From NCBI RefSeq assembly GCF_003813865.1, contig NZ_RMVG01000006.1, positions 124,001 through 188,000 of the forward strand: a stretch of DNA of 64,000 nucleotides, written 5' to 3'. A model generated the notes under the pieces. The model was not told where the DNA came from, did no database searches, and saw only the letters and a list, made by a program, of their open reading frames with translations. Positions 24,888 to 34,065 of the stretch are shown one piece after another (within the stretch, counting starts at the first letter, position 1; each line of letters opens with the position of its first letter). This DNA is from Candidatus Pantoea deserta (GTDB lineage: Bacteria > Pseudomonadota > Gammaproteobacteria > Enterobacterales > Enterobacteriaceae). The translations under genes were made by a program, and so were the position numbers.

Positions 24888-25876
24888 ATCCGTTTGACTA
24901 TGTTGCCGCCAGCAGTGCGGATGATGCGCTACGGCAGAAACAGCGTGAAAGCAGCCGTTTTCTGGCGGGCGGCACCACGCAGATCGACCTGATGAAGTGT
25001 GACGTCGAACAGCCTGACGCGCTGATTGACATCAACCAGCTGACCGACATGCGGGAAATCGACCTCAGCGGCGATAGCCTGCGTATCGGCGCGCTGGCGC
25101 GCATGAGCGAGGTGGAAAATCACGCCCGCTGTCGTCTCCTTGCGCCGGTTATCTATGACAGCCTGTGGCAGGCGGCCTCGCCGCAGCTGCGCAATATGGC
25201 TTCTATCGGCGGCAATCTGCTTCAGCGTACCCGCTGCGTTTACTTTCGCGATCCACATACGTTTTCCGCCTGTAACAAAAGACAGCCCGGTTCCGGCTGC
25301 GCGGCGCGCGACGGCGTTAACGGCAATCATGCGATTTTAGGCACCAGCGACAGCTGCATTGCCGTTTATCCCGGCGATCTGGCGGTAGCGCTGACCGCTT
25401 TTGACGCCGTGGTGATTGTGCGCAACGCGGCGCAGCGCGAGCGACGCATTCCCATTGACGAATTTTTCCTGCTGCCGGGCCAGACGCCGCATCTGGAACA
25501 CGATCTGGCGGCCGATGAAATGATCGTGGCGGTAGAGCTGCCGTTAACGGCCGCGCTGCGCCATTCCCACTATCTGAAAGTGCGCGACCGCAGCTCCTAT
25601 GAGTTTGCCGCCGCCAGCGCTGCCGTAGGTATCGAACTGGATGGCGACCGCATCCGCGATCTGCGCGTCGCCGTTGGCGGCGTCGCGACTAAGCCCTGGC
25701 GCGCGCGTCACGTCGAAGGCGCGCTGCGAGGGCAGCCCTTTGAGGAGCAGACGCTGCGCCGCGCCGCTGAGCTGGTGGTCCAGGATGCTGAGCTACTGCC
25801 GCAGAATCAGCATAAAAAGCTGCTGGCGCCGCGTGCCATTGCCCGTGCGCTGATGAAAGCGGGCGGCATGGCGTAA
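24884..25876 (+). CDS. Aldehyde oxidoreductase FAD subunit, PaoB-like
   Basis: A 330-residue FAD-binding subunit. The flavin-binding G-G-T-T-Q and the later I-G-G-N-L-L-Q fit the family. Between them and the C-terminal half is the special segment R-C-V-Y-F-R-D, C-N-K-R-Q-P-G-S-G-C-A-A and G-T-S-D-S-C, the Cys set that binds an extra [4Fe-4S] cluster in E. coli PaoB (YagS). It passes electrons between the molybdenum site, the iron-sulphur subunit and the acceptor. It is the middle gene of a three-gene operon. Confidence 0.9.
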   Translation: MNPFDYVAASSADDALRQKQRESSRFLAGGTTQIDLMKCDVEQPDALIDINQLTDMREIDLSGDSLRIGALARMSEVENHARCRLLAPVIYDSLWQAASPQLRNMASIGGNLLQRTRCVYFRDPHTFSACNKRQPGSGCAARDGVNGNHAILGTSDSCIAVYPGDLAVALTAFDAVVIVRNAAQRERRIPIDEFFLLPGQTPHLEHDLAADEMIVAVELPLTAALRHSHYLKVRDRSSYEFAAASAAVGIELDGDRIRDLRVAVGGVATKPWRARHVEGALRGQPFEEQTLRRAAELVVQDAELLPQNQHKKLLAPRAIARALMKAGGMA

Positions 25877-25899
25877 CGGTCGAACACAGAGGAATCATA

Positions 25900-28167
25900 A
25901 TGGATACGGCAGAAAAGAGTTATCAGGCGCTGGGCGAGAAGCGCTCGCGTGGGGACGGTAAAGTAAAAGTAACGGGTCAGGCGACCTATGCGGTTGAGTA
26001 CCAGCCGGAGAATGTGGTGCACGGCGTGGTTATTCAGTCCACCGTCGCCAGCGGACGTATCACCCGCATCGAGACGGAGAAAGCGCGTCAGGCGCCCGGC
26101 GTACTGGCGGTTTATACCCACCTTAACAGCCTGAAAATCAATAAGCCCACCGCCATCGCGGACGGCGGCGCGGCCCAGTCCACCTATACGCCCATTCAGG
26201 ACGATAAAATTATTCATAACGGTCAGAACATCGGGCTGGTGGTGGCGGAAACCTTCGAGCAGGCAACCTGGGCCGCCAGCCTGGTCGAGGTTGAGTATGA
26301 AACCACGCCGGCGCTGGTCTTTCCGGACGATCCGCGCGCAGAGCGTCAGGAGAGCAGCGCAACCAACATCGATCTGGGTGATGCTCATCAGGCCATGGCG
26401 CAGGCTGAGGTCCGAATTTCCGGTCGTTACGCGACGCCGCGCGAATATAACGTGCCGATGGAGCCACACGCCTGTATCGCCTCCTGGCAGGACGATCGCA
26501 TGACGGTCTGGGAGCCGAGCCAGTGGGTAATGGGCGCGCAGACGGAGATCGCGGAATGGCTTGGCATCGAGCAGAAACAGGTGCGTATTATCTCCCCCTA
26601 CGTGGGAGGCGGTTTTGGCTCCAAGCCGGTGCCTTATACTCACGTGGCGCTCGCCTGCGTCGCTTCGCGCGCGCTGGGCAGACCGATCAAAGTCTCATTA
26701 ACCCGTCCGCAAACCTTTACCGGTTTGGGGGGCCGCCCGGCCACCATTCAGAATCTGGAGATGGGCGCGTCGCGCGATGGCAAAATCCTGGCGATTATTC
26801 ATGACGGCCTGAGCGATACGTCGCTGATTGATACCTTCGCCGAAGCAACCAACAAGGTGACAGGTCGTCTCTATGCGGTGCCGAACGTCTACTCGCGTCA
26901 CTACGTCGCGGCGATTAATACCGTCACCCCCGGCTGGATGCGCGCCCCAGGGGAAAATCCAGCCACCTACGGTCTGGAAGTGGCGATGGATGAAATGGCC
27001 TGTGCGCTTGACATCGACCCGCTGGAGTTTCGCCTGCGCAACTGGGCCGATCGCGATTATCAGCTTGATGCGCCCTGGAGTACGCGCCGCCTGAAAGAAG
27101 CTTATGCGGCGGGAGCGGCGGCGTTTGGCTGGGAGAAGCGCAGCATGGCGCCGCGTTCGATGCGGGAAGGGCGCGAGCTGATTGGCTGGGGCATGGCGAC
27201 CGCGACCTACCCGGTCAGCCGCTCGCCCGCTGAGGCAAAACTGATTTTTCACCGCGACGGCAGTCTGGTGGTGCAGAGCGCAGGCGCGGACATCGGTACC
27301 GGCACCTATACCATTCTGGCGCAGACCGCGGCTGAGGTATTACAGATCCCCTCAACGCAAATTCGCGTGGAGCTGGGGGATAGCGATCTGCCGCGCGCGG
27401 GCGTAGCGGGCGGTTCGCAGCTGGCGGGCAACCTGACGGCGGCGGTGCATAAAACGGCAGAGGCCATGCGCGACAAGCTTTTCACGCTGGCAACGGAATC
27501 GCCGGACTCGCCGCTGTTTCAGGTCGAGCGCGATGGGCTTATCCTGCGTGAAGGCGCGGTATGCGTGAAGCAGCAGCCTGACCGCGCCATCCGCTACGAT
27601 AAACTGGTGGCGCTCAATGACTCGCTGACGCTGTCGGTGCTCTCCGGCACCTTCTCCGAGGAAGAGAGCGAAGAGGATCGCGACCAGGCGGTGCATTCCA
27701 TGTCGAAGATGACGCGGCCAGAGGCGTTCTCCGCACACAGCTGGGGCGCACACTTTGTGGAAGTGCGCGTCGATGAAGATTTCGGCACTGTGCGGGTCAG
27801 GCGGATGGTCTCTGCTTTTGACAGCGGTCGTCTCTACAATCCTCAGCTGGCGCGCAGCCAGTGGATCGGCGGTATGGTGATGGGGCTGGGGCAGGCGCTG
27901 CTGGAAGGCGGCGTTATCGATCCGCGCAATGCCCGCGTCATTAATAACAATCTGGCGGATTACCTGATAGCCGTGAATGCGGACGTACCGGACATCATTG
28001 CCATTGACGTCGGGGAACCGGATTACCACGCCACGCTGATGGGCGGTAAAGCGGTCGGCGAGCTGGGCATTGTCGGCATGGCCGCGGCCATCAGTAATGC
28101 GGTCTATCACGCCACCGGCAAACGCGTGCGCGATTTACCCCTTTCTCTGGATAAGTTAATCGACTGA
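25900..28167 (+). CDS. Aldehyde oxidoreductase molybdenum-cofactor subunit, PaoC-like
   Basis: A 755-residue catalytic subunit, the length expected for PaoC (YagR). It carries the molybdopterin-binding motif G-G-G-F-G-S-K-P and ends with the catalytic Glu in G-K-A-V-G-E-L-G (Glu721). A ribosome site (GAGG) lies before the ATG and 23 bases separate it from the FAD subunit. The complex would oxidise aldehydes, probably aromatic ones. A chaperone gene like paoD is not next to it, so maturation must use one elsewhere. Confidence 0.92.
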   Translation: MDTAEKSYQALGEKRSRGDGKVKVTGQATYAVEYQPENVVHGVVIQSTVASGRITRIETEKARQAPGVLAVYTHLNSLKINKPTAIADGGAAQSTYTPIQDDKIIHNGQNIGLVVAETFEQATWAASLVEVEYETTPALVFPDDPRAERQESSATNIDLGDAHQAMAQAEVRISGRYATPREYNVPMEPHACIASWQDDRMTVWEPSQWVMGAQTEIAEWLGIEQKQVRIISPYVGGGFGSKPVPYTHVALACVASRALGRPIKVSLTRPQTFTGLGGRPATIQNLEMGASRDGKILAIIHDGLSDTSLIDTFAEATNKVTGRLYAVPNVYSRHYVAAINTVTPGWMRAPGENPATYGLEVAMDEMACALDIDPLEFRLRNWADRDYQLDAPWSTRRLKEAYAAGAAAFGWEKRSMAPRSMREGRELIGWGMATATYPVSRSPAEAKLIFHRDGSLVVQSAGADIGTGTYTILAQTAAEVLQIPSTQIRVELGDSDLPRAGVAGGSQLAGNLTAAVHKTAEAMRDKLFTLATESPDSPLFQVERDGLILREGAVCVKQQPDRAIRYDKLVALNDSLTLSVLSGTFSEEESEEDRDQAVHSMSKMTRPEAFSAHSWGAHFVEVRVDEDFGTVRVRRMVSAFDSGRLYNPQLARSQWIGGMVMGLGQALLEGGVIDPRNARVINNNLADYLIAVNADVPDIIAIDVGEPDYHATLMGGKAVGELGIVGMAAAISNAVYHATGKRVRDLPLSLDKLID

Positions 28168-28174
28168 CCCCATT

Positions 28175-28201
28175 CGGCGATGCTACCCGGCATCGCCGTT
28201 T
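28175..28201 (+). terminator. Probable terminator of the paoABC-like operon
   Basis: CGGCGATG (28175-28182) and CATCGCCG (28191-28198) form an 8-base stem and are followed by TTT. The T tract is short, so strength is uncertain. Confidence 0.6.
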
Positions 28202-28326
28202 CCGGGCCATCCTGTACTGACGGATAAAATGCACCGGGCGAGACTGACAGGGTATTACATTGACATCAATTTAATTTAGTTCAATATTATCAGCGCCGAA
28301 ACGAATGCCCCCGGTCTGGCATTCGC

Positions 28327-28833
28327 ATGCAGACAGAAAATGGCAATGATATGAACGATGACTTACCCGAAACCTGCGGGTCGATGCCGGAAGGCGATGC
28401 GCCCGTCACGGTGGATCAGTTTCTCTGCTTTGCGCTCTACTCAGCGTCGCTGGCGATGACCAAACTTTATCAGTCACGCCTGAAGCCGCTGGGGTTGACC
28501 TATCCCCAGTATCTGGTGCTGCTGGCGCTGTGGGAAACCGACAATGTGACCGTTTCTGAGCTGGGCGCTCGCGTCCATCTTGATTCCGGTACCTTAAGTC
28601 AGCTGCTGAAAAGACTCGAACAGTCGGGATGGATCAGCAGACGGCGGGATGTCGGTCAGGATGAGCGCAGGGTGATGATAACCCTGACGGAAGCCGGGCA
28701 GCAGCTAAAAGCGCAGGCGGCTGGCGTGCCGGCCGATATGATTTCGGTAATGGACACCCCGCTTGAAGAGTTAACTGATTTGACGCGCAGGGTCGCAACG
28801 TTGCGGCAAAAGCTGATTAAGGCGATTCCCTGA
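28327..28833 (+). CDS. MarR-family regulator, OhrR-like
   Basis: A winged-helix repressor of 168 residues, or about 160 if the ATG at 28351 is used. It matches the OhrR branch: F-L-C-F-A-L-Y-S-A-S-L-A-M with the peroxide-sensing Cys34, L-G-L-T-Y-P-Q-Y-L-V-L-L-A-L-W, D-S-G-T-L-S-Q-L-L-K-R-L-E and D-E-R-R-V-M-I in the wing. OhrR normally represses the peroxidase gene ohr, which is not in this window. Its place behind a paoABC-like operon suggests it senses peroxide or aldehyde by-products, which is inference. A short palindrome (ATTGA-CA-TCAAT, 28259-28270) upstream may be its operator. Confidence 0.83.
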   Translation: MQTENGNDMNDDLPETCGSMPEGDAPVTVDQFLCFALYSASLAMTKLYQSRLKPLGLTYPQYLVLLALWETDNVTVSELGARVHLDSGTLSQLLKRLEQSGWISRRRDVGQDERRVMITLTEAGQQLKAQAAGVPADMISVMDTPLEELTDLTRRVATLRQKLIKAIP

Positions 28834-28903
28834 GCGCGCACCGCAGGGACACTGACGCCTTGCTGAAATTTTCCTGAAAAACTGAACAGGGCTGTTGGCA
28901 ACA

Positions 28904-29134
28904 ATGAGCAGAATAGACAAAGACGTGTTGAACACTGAAAAAGCGGAGAGTCTGGACGATATTCATGCCGTCATTGGGCAGATGGCCGCTGAACTGCTTA
29001 ACGCGGGTCGGCCGCTGGAGCTGACCAGCCTCAGCGATTTGCTGAAACAGCATGCCGGGCAAAGCGCTGACATACTGCTTAAAAAAGAGTATGACGATGC
29101 GCTGAGCTTTCTTGCGACAAAGGTGCCCTCGTAG
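28904..29134 (+). CDS. Small YmgB/AriR-like protein (first of convergent pair)
   Basis: A 76-residue all-helical protein. The core I-H-A-V-I-G-Q-M-A-A-E-L-L-N-A-G-R-P-L, then L-S-D-L-L-K-Q-H and D-D-A-L-S-F-L follows the helix plan of the YmgB/AriR biofilm and acid-resistance regulators. The ATG at 28904 is preferred over an in-frame TTG at 28895. It faces a second protein of the same plan, ending only 10 bases away. The family match is by pattern and not strong. Confidence 0.55.
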   Translation: MSRIDKDVLNTEKAESLDDIHAVIGQMAAELLNAGRPLELTSLSDLLKQHAGQSADILLKKEYDDALSFLATKVPS

Positions 29135-29144
29135 CGGGTTTCAC

Positions 29145-29381
29145 TCAGTGAAGGCTGGCGGTGCCGTCCTGCTGACTGCTTTGCGCATCCGAGCCGTTTA
29201 GCACTTCAGCCAGCGCGCGTTCGCAGGCCTGTTTTCTGTTCAGGTCGCTTTCCGACGCGGCCATGCTCCTCAGTTTCTCGGCAACCTGTTCAGCAAAAAC
29301 GGGCGTTCCCTGCTGCAACAGCGCCATCACCGCTTCGCCTATAACTATATTGGTCAGCTTCTCTTCGTCTTTTATGCTCAT
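29145..29381 (-). CDS. YmgB/AriR-family biofilm regulator-like protein (second of pair)
   Basis: A 78-residue protein. N-I-V-I-G-E-A-V-M-A-L-L-Q-Q-G-T-P-V followed by V-A-E-K-L-R-S-M-A and R-A-L-A-E-V-L is close to the AriR signature (V-L-G-Q-A-V-x-x-L, a Gly turn, a helix, and an A-I/L-E-x-L end). AriR is a small dimeric regulator of biofilm and acid resistance in E. coli. The C-terminal tail is Ser/Gln-rich. It is tail to tail with its apparent paralogue. Confidence 0.62.
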   Translation of the reverse strand: MSIKDEEKLTNIVIGEAVMALLQQGTPVFAEQVAEKLRSMAASESDLNRKQACERALAEVLNGSDAQSSQQDGTASLH

Positions 29382-29947
29382 ATTGTCATCTGTTCTTGAG
29401 TTACATTCTGAATGCCTGGTGAAAACCTTTTATTCAGGCGCTGCCTGTACCGGTTAACCTCTTCATGTTGACGGTAAAAGGGCCTGCTTCCTGCCGCACG
29501 CTAAAATCTTATCAACTTTATAACCTGTTTGCGCCAGGAATTTCCTGCCCCTGTCCCTTACATTCCTGCCGCATGACCTGCGGCTCATTGACTTTTTAAC
29601 CCCCCTGACCGCTTTAGCGAGCACCTGAACCGGGTGATCTGAGCAGCGCTAAAAAGCGCTAAGGCTGGAGGGGGATGTTGTTAGCCTGTAAAAAGGGGAT
29701 GCCGACAGCGGAGACGAGCCTGGCGGCCGGCGGTGGGGAAACCAGTGGGCCATATTCTCCCCTGGAAGATATTGCTCTTCGCTGCACAACGCCTTCATCC
29801 GCGCACTGCCGTCGCAGAAGGCGCGCCTGAGCGCGCCCTCGCTGCGGAAATCCGGTCGAAATGGCAGAGAGCAACAGCCGGGCCAGCCGGCGGTCAGACG
29901 GTTGCGCAGCAGAAAGGGCGACCGTTGATGCTGACGCAGCAGGGCGC
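29382..29947. other. Region with decayed coding sequence
   Basis: About 560 bases. On the minus strand 29659-29940 two overlapping frames show protein-like text (for example E-N-M-A-H-W-F-P-H-R-R-P-P-G) broken across frames, which suggests an old frameshifted gene of unknown type. The part next to the AriR-like gene should contain its promoter. Confidence 0.35.
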
Positions 29948-30421
29948 TCAGGGATGGCCCAGCGCTTTGCTGCCCGCATCGGCAATCGCAATTTCAGCGG
30001 GATTCGCCGTTCCGCTTACGCCAACCGCGCCCGTGACCTGCTCGTTGACCTTTACCACCGCGCCGCCGCCCAGCGGCACCATACCGGGCAGCGTGGCTAT
30101 AGCAGGCTCTGCCCCGTTGACACGCGCCATATATTTATCGGTTGAGGTACGATAAAGCGCCGCTGCTCGTCCTTTCTGAATGGATGAGTCAATACAGCCA
30201 GGCGGCGCATTATCCATACGGGTAAAAGCCAGCAGCTGACCGGACTGATCCAGTACGGCAATGCAGACCTGCGCTTTTAAAGCCTGCGCTTCCTTCCCGG
30301 CGCGCGCCAGAATTTGCTGCGCGTCGCTGGCGCTGAGAATGGTTTGCGTCTGCGTGGCGCTGGCCGTGGTGGCCCACAGCGAGGCTACTACACAGCACAG
30401 GCTACAGAGAGATCTCTTCAT
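29948..30421 (-). CDS. GlcG/HbpS-family heme-binding protein, exported
   Basis: A 157-residue exported protein with a signal peptide ending T-T-A-S-A, followed by the GlcG/PduO-like fold. Typical elements are V-C-I-A-V-L-D-Q-S-G-Q-L-L-A-F-T-R-M-D, G-R-A-A-A-L-Y-R-T-S-T and the Gly-rich P-L-G-G-G-A-V with G-A-V-G-V-S-G. Relatives bind heme or small metabolites. It overlaps the end of the cytochrome c gene by 20 bases, so it belongs to the dehydrogenase operon and may serve heme or redox chemistry in the periplasm. Confidence 0.82.
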   Translation of the reverse strand: MKRSLCSLCCVVASLWATTASATQTQTILSASDAQQILARAGKEAQALKAQVCIAVLDQSGQLLAFTRMDNAPPGCIDSSIQKGRAAALYRTSTDKYMARVNGAEPAIATLPGMVPLGGGAVVKVNEQVTGAVGVSGTANPAEIAIADAGSKALGHP

Positions 30422-31778
30422 GTTGACTCCTTTTTTGAGAACGATAGCGCCATACCGCCAGGCACAGCAGAGCGAGTACGCATAACCCTAACCAGGGTGC
30501 GCCTTGCAGCCAGGGGTTATGCCGGGGATGGTGCAGCGTTTGCGACACCTGTTTTTCAGTAATATGCCGATCGCCATCACCGAACTGCGTTGCGACGTAA
30601 TCCAGCAGGCGAGCCAGCTCGCTGCTGCTCATCTGGTTGGAAAACGCAGGCATAAAGGCGTGTCCAGCGGCAGTGGTCCGGTTTACGCCTTCCGCCACGG
30701 TCATAATCAGGTTGGCAGGATCGACGTTGGTCACCGCAGAGGAACCGGTCAGTCTGGGGAACGTTTGCGGCCGATCGTGGCTTCCTTCACCTTCTGCGCC
30801 GTGGCAGCTTGCACAGGCGGCGTTATAGAGCTGCGCGCCGCTCATCTGCTGGCCATCGATCGCGCGGCTGAGCGACGCTGCTGGACCGGTTTCGACGCGG
30901 GTCAGACTGCCTGAGTTCGGGAGGCGTGTTGTCAGGCGGTCGGCAGGCGCCTGACCCAGCGTCAGCAGATAGCGGGCAATGGCCTGTCTGTCGTTATCAT
31001 TCAGGCGTGAAAAAGAGTTTTCCACCGCCGTCCCCATTTCTCCGGCCGCCACCGCTTTGCCTGGCAGCGAACCGGTTTTCAGATAGGTTGCCAGATCGGC
31101 TTCTGTCCAGTCGTAAAGGCGAGCCTGCGTCAGATCGGGCGCCTGCCAGCTGCCGACATGACCGCCGCGCAGAAAATGGTCGCTTTTTTCCGCCATCATC
31201 AGATTGCGCGGCGTGTGACAGCTGCCGCAGTGCCCCAGGGTTTTAACCAGATACTCGCCACGCGCGCTGCTGACAGCGTCAGCGCTGCCGCTGGCGAGGT
31301 GCTCTCGCGAAAGAAACAGCGCGTTCCATAGCGCCATCGTGGATCGAACAGAAAAAGGAAAAGGGAGCTGCGTGGCGGGTACGGCATGATCCTCGGCGGC
31401 GACGCCGAACATAAAGTAGTCATACAGCGCAGTAATATCGCTTTCCGTCAGCGAGGCGAAGGCGGTATAGGGCATGGCGGGATAGAGATAGCCGCCATCT
31501 CGCCGCCGTCCTTCACGCATCACGCGACGAAAATCGGCCAGCGTGTAGTTCCCGATGCCGTTAACCTTCGATGGGGTGATATTGGTGGCGATAATATCGC
31601 CCAGCGGGGACGAGATACGGTAGCCGCCGGAGAAAGGATGGCCGTTATCAGGGTTACGATGGCAGGCCGAGCAGTCGCCCGCGATGGCCAGATAGGCGCC
31701 GCGTTGCAGGCTGGCCTTGTCGGGTTGCGCCTGCGTCAGCGCAGGGATCAACAGAAGAAGCAGGATAGCCGTTCGCAT
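30402..31778 (-). CDS. Triheme membrane-anchored cytochrome c subunit of a sugar/alcohol dehydrogenase
   Basis: A 458-residue periplasmic cytochrome. A signal peptide (R-T-A-I-L-L-L-L-L-I-P-A-L-T-Q-A) is followed by three CxxCH heme sites (C-S-A-C-H about residue 36, C-G-S-C-H about 184, C-A-S-C-H about 322) and a C-terminal membrane helix. This is the electron-transfer subunit of gluconate/sorbitol-type flavin dehydrogenases and passes electrons to ubiquinone. I chose ATG 31778, which has AGGAG at good distance; a GTG overlapping the previous stop lies 6 bases upstream. Confidence 0.9.
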   Translation of the reverse strand: MRTAILLLLLIPALTQAQPDKASLQRGAYLAIAGDCSACHRNPDNGHPFSGGYRISSPLGDIIATNITPSKVNGIGNYTLADFRRVMREGRRRDGGYLYPAMPYTAFASLTESDITALYDYFMFGVAAEDHAVPATQLPFPFSVRSTMALWNALFLSREHLASGSADAVSSARGEYLVKTLGHCGSCHTPRNLMMAEKSDHFLRGGHVGSWQAPDLTQARLYDWTEADLATYLKTGSLPGKAVAAGEMGTAVENSFSRLNDNDRQAIARYLLTLGQAPADRLTTRLPNSGSLTRVETGPAASLSRAIDGQQMSGAQLYNAACASCHGAEGEGSHDRPQTFPRLTGSSAVTNVDPANLIMTVAEGVNRTTAAGHAFMPAFSNQMSSSELARLLDYVATQFGDGDRHITEKQVSQTLHHPRHNPWLQGAPWLGLCVLALLCLAVWRYRSQKRSQHEEISL

Positions 31779-31780
31779 GA

Positions 31781-33373
31781 TCACAGCTCCTGAATCAGCG
31801 TATCAGCCAGGCGCAGCGCCAGCGCGATCCCTGTCAGGGTCGGATTGACGGTGGCAGAAGTAGGCATGACGCCGGTCGTGGCAAGAAACAGATTGGGATG
31901 ATCCCAGCTGCGGCAGTGCGCATCCACCACCGAGTCATGCGGGTCATCGCCCATAAGGGTGGTTCCCATGATGTGATACTGGTTGCGCCAGCCGGTTGGC
32001 GCTTCGACCATCTCGCCGTTAAACGCCATCAGGAAATTGGCGAAATCCCGGTAGGCCTGAGGGCGCATACCGCGTACATAACTGTCCAGCTGATAATTGA
32101 CCTGTAAGGTCGGCAAGCCTGCCGCATCGCGTCGGGTAGGATGAGGGATAACCCGGTTAGTGGGGCTGGGTAAAGTTTCACTCATGGTGCTGATGTTCAT
32201 AATGCGCGAGGCCCGATCGCGTATGGCCGCATCCAGTTCGCGCCCCATCAGCCCCTGCCTGAGCAAGGGAGGCGTCACGTCAATATTCGGGACGAGGTTG
32301 CGCAGCGAGTAGCGAATAGCGGAGTGCCGCGCGCGGCTGGGTTCATCGCGGCGCGTAACGATGCTGCCGTGTTGAACCGAGCCGCGCCCCGTCCAGAGCG
32401 GTTCGTCAGCCAGAAAGGTCATACTCAGACCGGTGTGATCCATCAGGTTGCGGCCTACCTGATCGGAGCTGTTTGCCACCTCTGACATCAGCAGCAGCTT
32501 GGGTGTCTCCAGCCCGTGCGCGGCCACCACAAAAACTTTCGCGCTCAGCCGCACATCGCGGCCATCAGGCTTGCGGTAATGCACGGCGACAATCTGGTTT
32601 TTAGCCCCTTTCTCCAGTTTCCAGGCAACGGACTCGGTACGGAGTTCGACCCCCAGCGCCACGGCTTTCTCAACGTGCATATCGCCTGAATACATCGCCC
32701 CTATCGGGCAGACCGGCTCACAGTTATTGTTGCCGGCGCAGGCGGGACGACCGTCATAAGGGCGTGAGACGCGCGCATGCGGCTCATGGATCACCTGATA
32801 GCCCAGCGGCCCAAGCTTCGCCTGTACGCGCTGCACCATGTAAGGTTTCGCTTCCGGCGGCAGAGGATAGGGCGCGGAGCGCGGCGGAAAAGCATCGCGT
32901 CCCTGACCGCTTTGATCCTCATCGGCGGTGCCGACAACGCCAGTTTCGCGTTCCGCGCGAAGGTACCAGGGTTCCAGATCGTCATAGGCAATCGGCCAGT
33001 CGCGCCCGACGCCATACACGCTTTTGAGCTTGAAATCGTTCGGCAGCAGTCGCCAGCAGGCGGAAGCCCAGTGACGCGTACTGCCACCGGCCACTTTCAG
33101 AAAGCTGGTCACATAGTGAAAATCGTCGTCGCCCTGCGCGTCGATGTACCCTTCGCTATAGCTGTTGGGCGCCCAGGGAAGGTCAGGGTAGGGGGCGCAC
33201 CAGTTCCGTTTGCTGGCGCTGTTGCGATAATTGTCTACCACTTTCCAGCGTGGAACAGAAGGACCTGCCTCCAGCATAATCACCGATTTGCCCGCCTTTG
33301 CCAGCTGGTATGCCGCGTTTGCGCCCAGTGCGCCCGATCCGATAATCACCACGTCGGCGTCATATTGCGTCAT
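31781..33373 (-). CDS. GMC-family FAD-dependent dehydrogenase large subunit
   Basis: A 530-residue flavoprotein. The N-terminal V-V-I-I-G-S-G-A-L-G-A-N binds the ADP part of FAD. The active-site pair near the end is His467 (Q-Y-H-I-M-G-T-T) and Asn510 (S-A-T-V-N-P-T-L-T). It matches the large subunit of membrane-bound sugar or polyol dehydrogenases. The ATG at 33373 follows GAGGGGGG and overlaps the small-subunit stop by 14 bases. It has no signal peptide, so it is probably carried across the membrane together with the Tat-signal small subunit. Confidence 0.9.
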   Translation of the reverse strand: MTQYDADVVIIGSGALGANAAYQLAKAGKSVIMLEAGPSVPRWKVVDNYRNSASKRNWCAPYPDLPWAPNSYSEGYIDAQGDDDFHYVTSFLKVAGGSTRHWASACWRLLPNDFKLKSVYGVGRDWPIAYDDLEPWYLRAERETGVVGTADEDQSGQGRDAFPPRSAPYPLPPEAKPYMVQRVQAKLGPLGYQVIHEPHARVSRPYDGRPACAGNNNCEPVCPIGAMYSGDMHVEKAVALGVELRTESVAWKLEKGAKNQIVAVHYRKPDGRDVRLSAKVFVVAAHGLETPKLLLMSEVANSSDQVGRNLMDHTGLSMTFLADEPLWTGRGSVQHGSIVTRRDEPSRARHSAIRYSLRNLVPNIDVTPPLLRQGLMGRELDAAIRDRASRIMNISTMSETLPSPTNRVIPHPTRRDAAGLPTLQVNYQLDSYVRGMRPQAYRDFANFLMAFNGEMVEAPTGWRNQYHIMGTTLMGDDPHDSVVDAHCRSWDHPNLFLATTGVMPTSATVNPTLTGIALALRLADTLIQEL

Positions 33374-34025
33374 GAGATCCCCCCTCGCGCTCAATCAGAC
33401 GCAGCGCGTCCGTCCAGGTGCTGGCACGGCCTTCAACCATCGCCAGCCAGGCGGGATGTGGTTCGGCAATCTGAGACGCCGCGCGCGGCGACGCCTTGCC
33501 CCAGGCATGAATGGTCGCGGGCATCGGTGGCGCGCTGACGCCTTCCGGCACAGCCTGCCAGTAATCACTGCCCCGCTGTGAATAAGACGGGCGCGGCGTG
33601 ACATCTGCGGTCGGTTCATACATCAACGCAGAGAGAAAACTGACGAAATGCGCATCATCGGTGGCGCGCGTGGTCGCCGGATCGCCGGTATAGCCGAGAT
33701 ACCAGGGGGCAATAATGGCGAGCGCGGTGGCGACCTCTTCATCAGACAATGCCGCCAGCGTGGCGTCAGGCGAGAGATCGTGGCTGTGACGCAGCCGTTC
33801 CGTCAGCCGGGCGAGCTGCTGAGGAAACAGGGGATTTTGCCGGACTAACAGAGAATACAGCCGCTGGCTGATGGCCCTATCCAGCTGCTGCCGACCCGTT
33901 AAGATCTGACTAACGGCGTGGAACGTATTTTCGGGTTCAGCGGCCGCCGCCGCCAAGCCTGTAACGGGTACGCTAATAATCATGCCTGATGCAAGCATCA
34001 TGCGCAGGAAAGTCCGCCTGTTCAT
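33360..34025 (-). CDS. Tat-exported small subunit of the flavin dehydrogenase
   Basis: A 221-residue protein with a twin-arginine signal (N-R-R-T-F-L-R-M-M followed by a hydrophobic stretch and A-A-A-A-A). It belongs to the gluconate 2-dehydrogenase subunit 3 type, which chaperones the large subunit through the Tat system. It is the first gene of the three-subunit set and overlaps the GMC gene by 14 bases. The W-Y-L-G-Y-T-G-D motif late in the protein is typical. Confidence 0.85.
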   Translation of the reverse strand: MNRRTFLRMMLASGMIISVPVTGLAAAAAEPENTFHAVSQILTGRQQLDRAISQRLYSLLVRQNPLFPQQLARLTERLRHSHDLSPDATLAALSDEEVATALAIIAPWYLGYTGDPATTRATDDAHFVSFLSALMYEPTADVTPRPSYSQRGSDYWQAVPEGVSAPPMPATIHAWGKASPRAASQIAEPHPAWLAMVEGRASTWTDALRLIEREGGSHDAI

Positions 34026-34065
34026 TTTTACTCCGGGTAGAGGTCGATAAAATAGAATTATTTTT

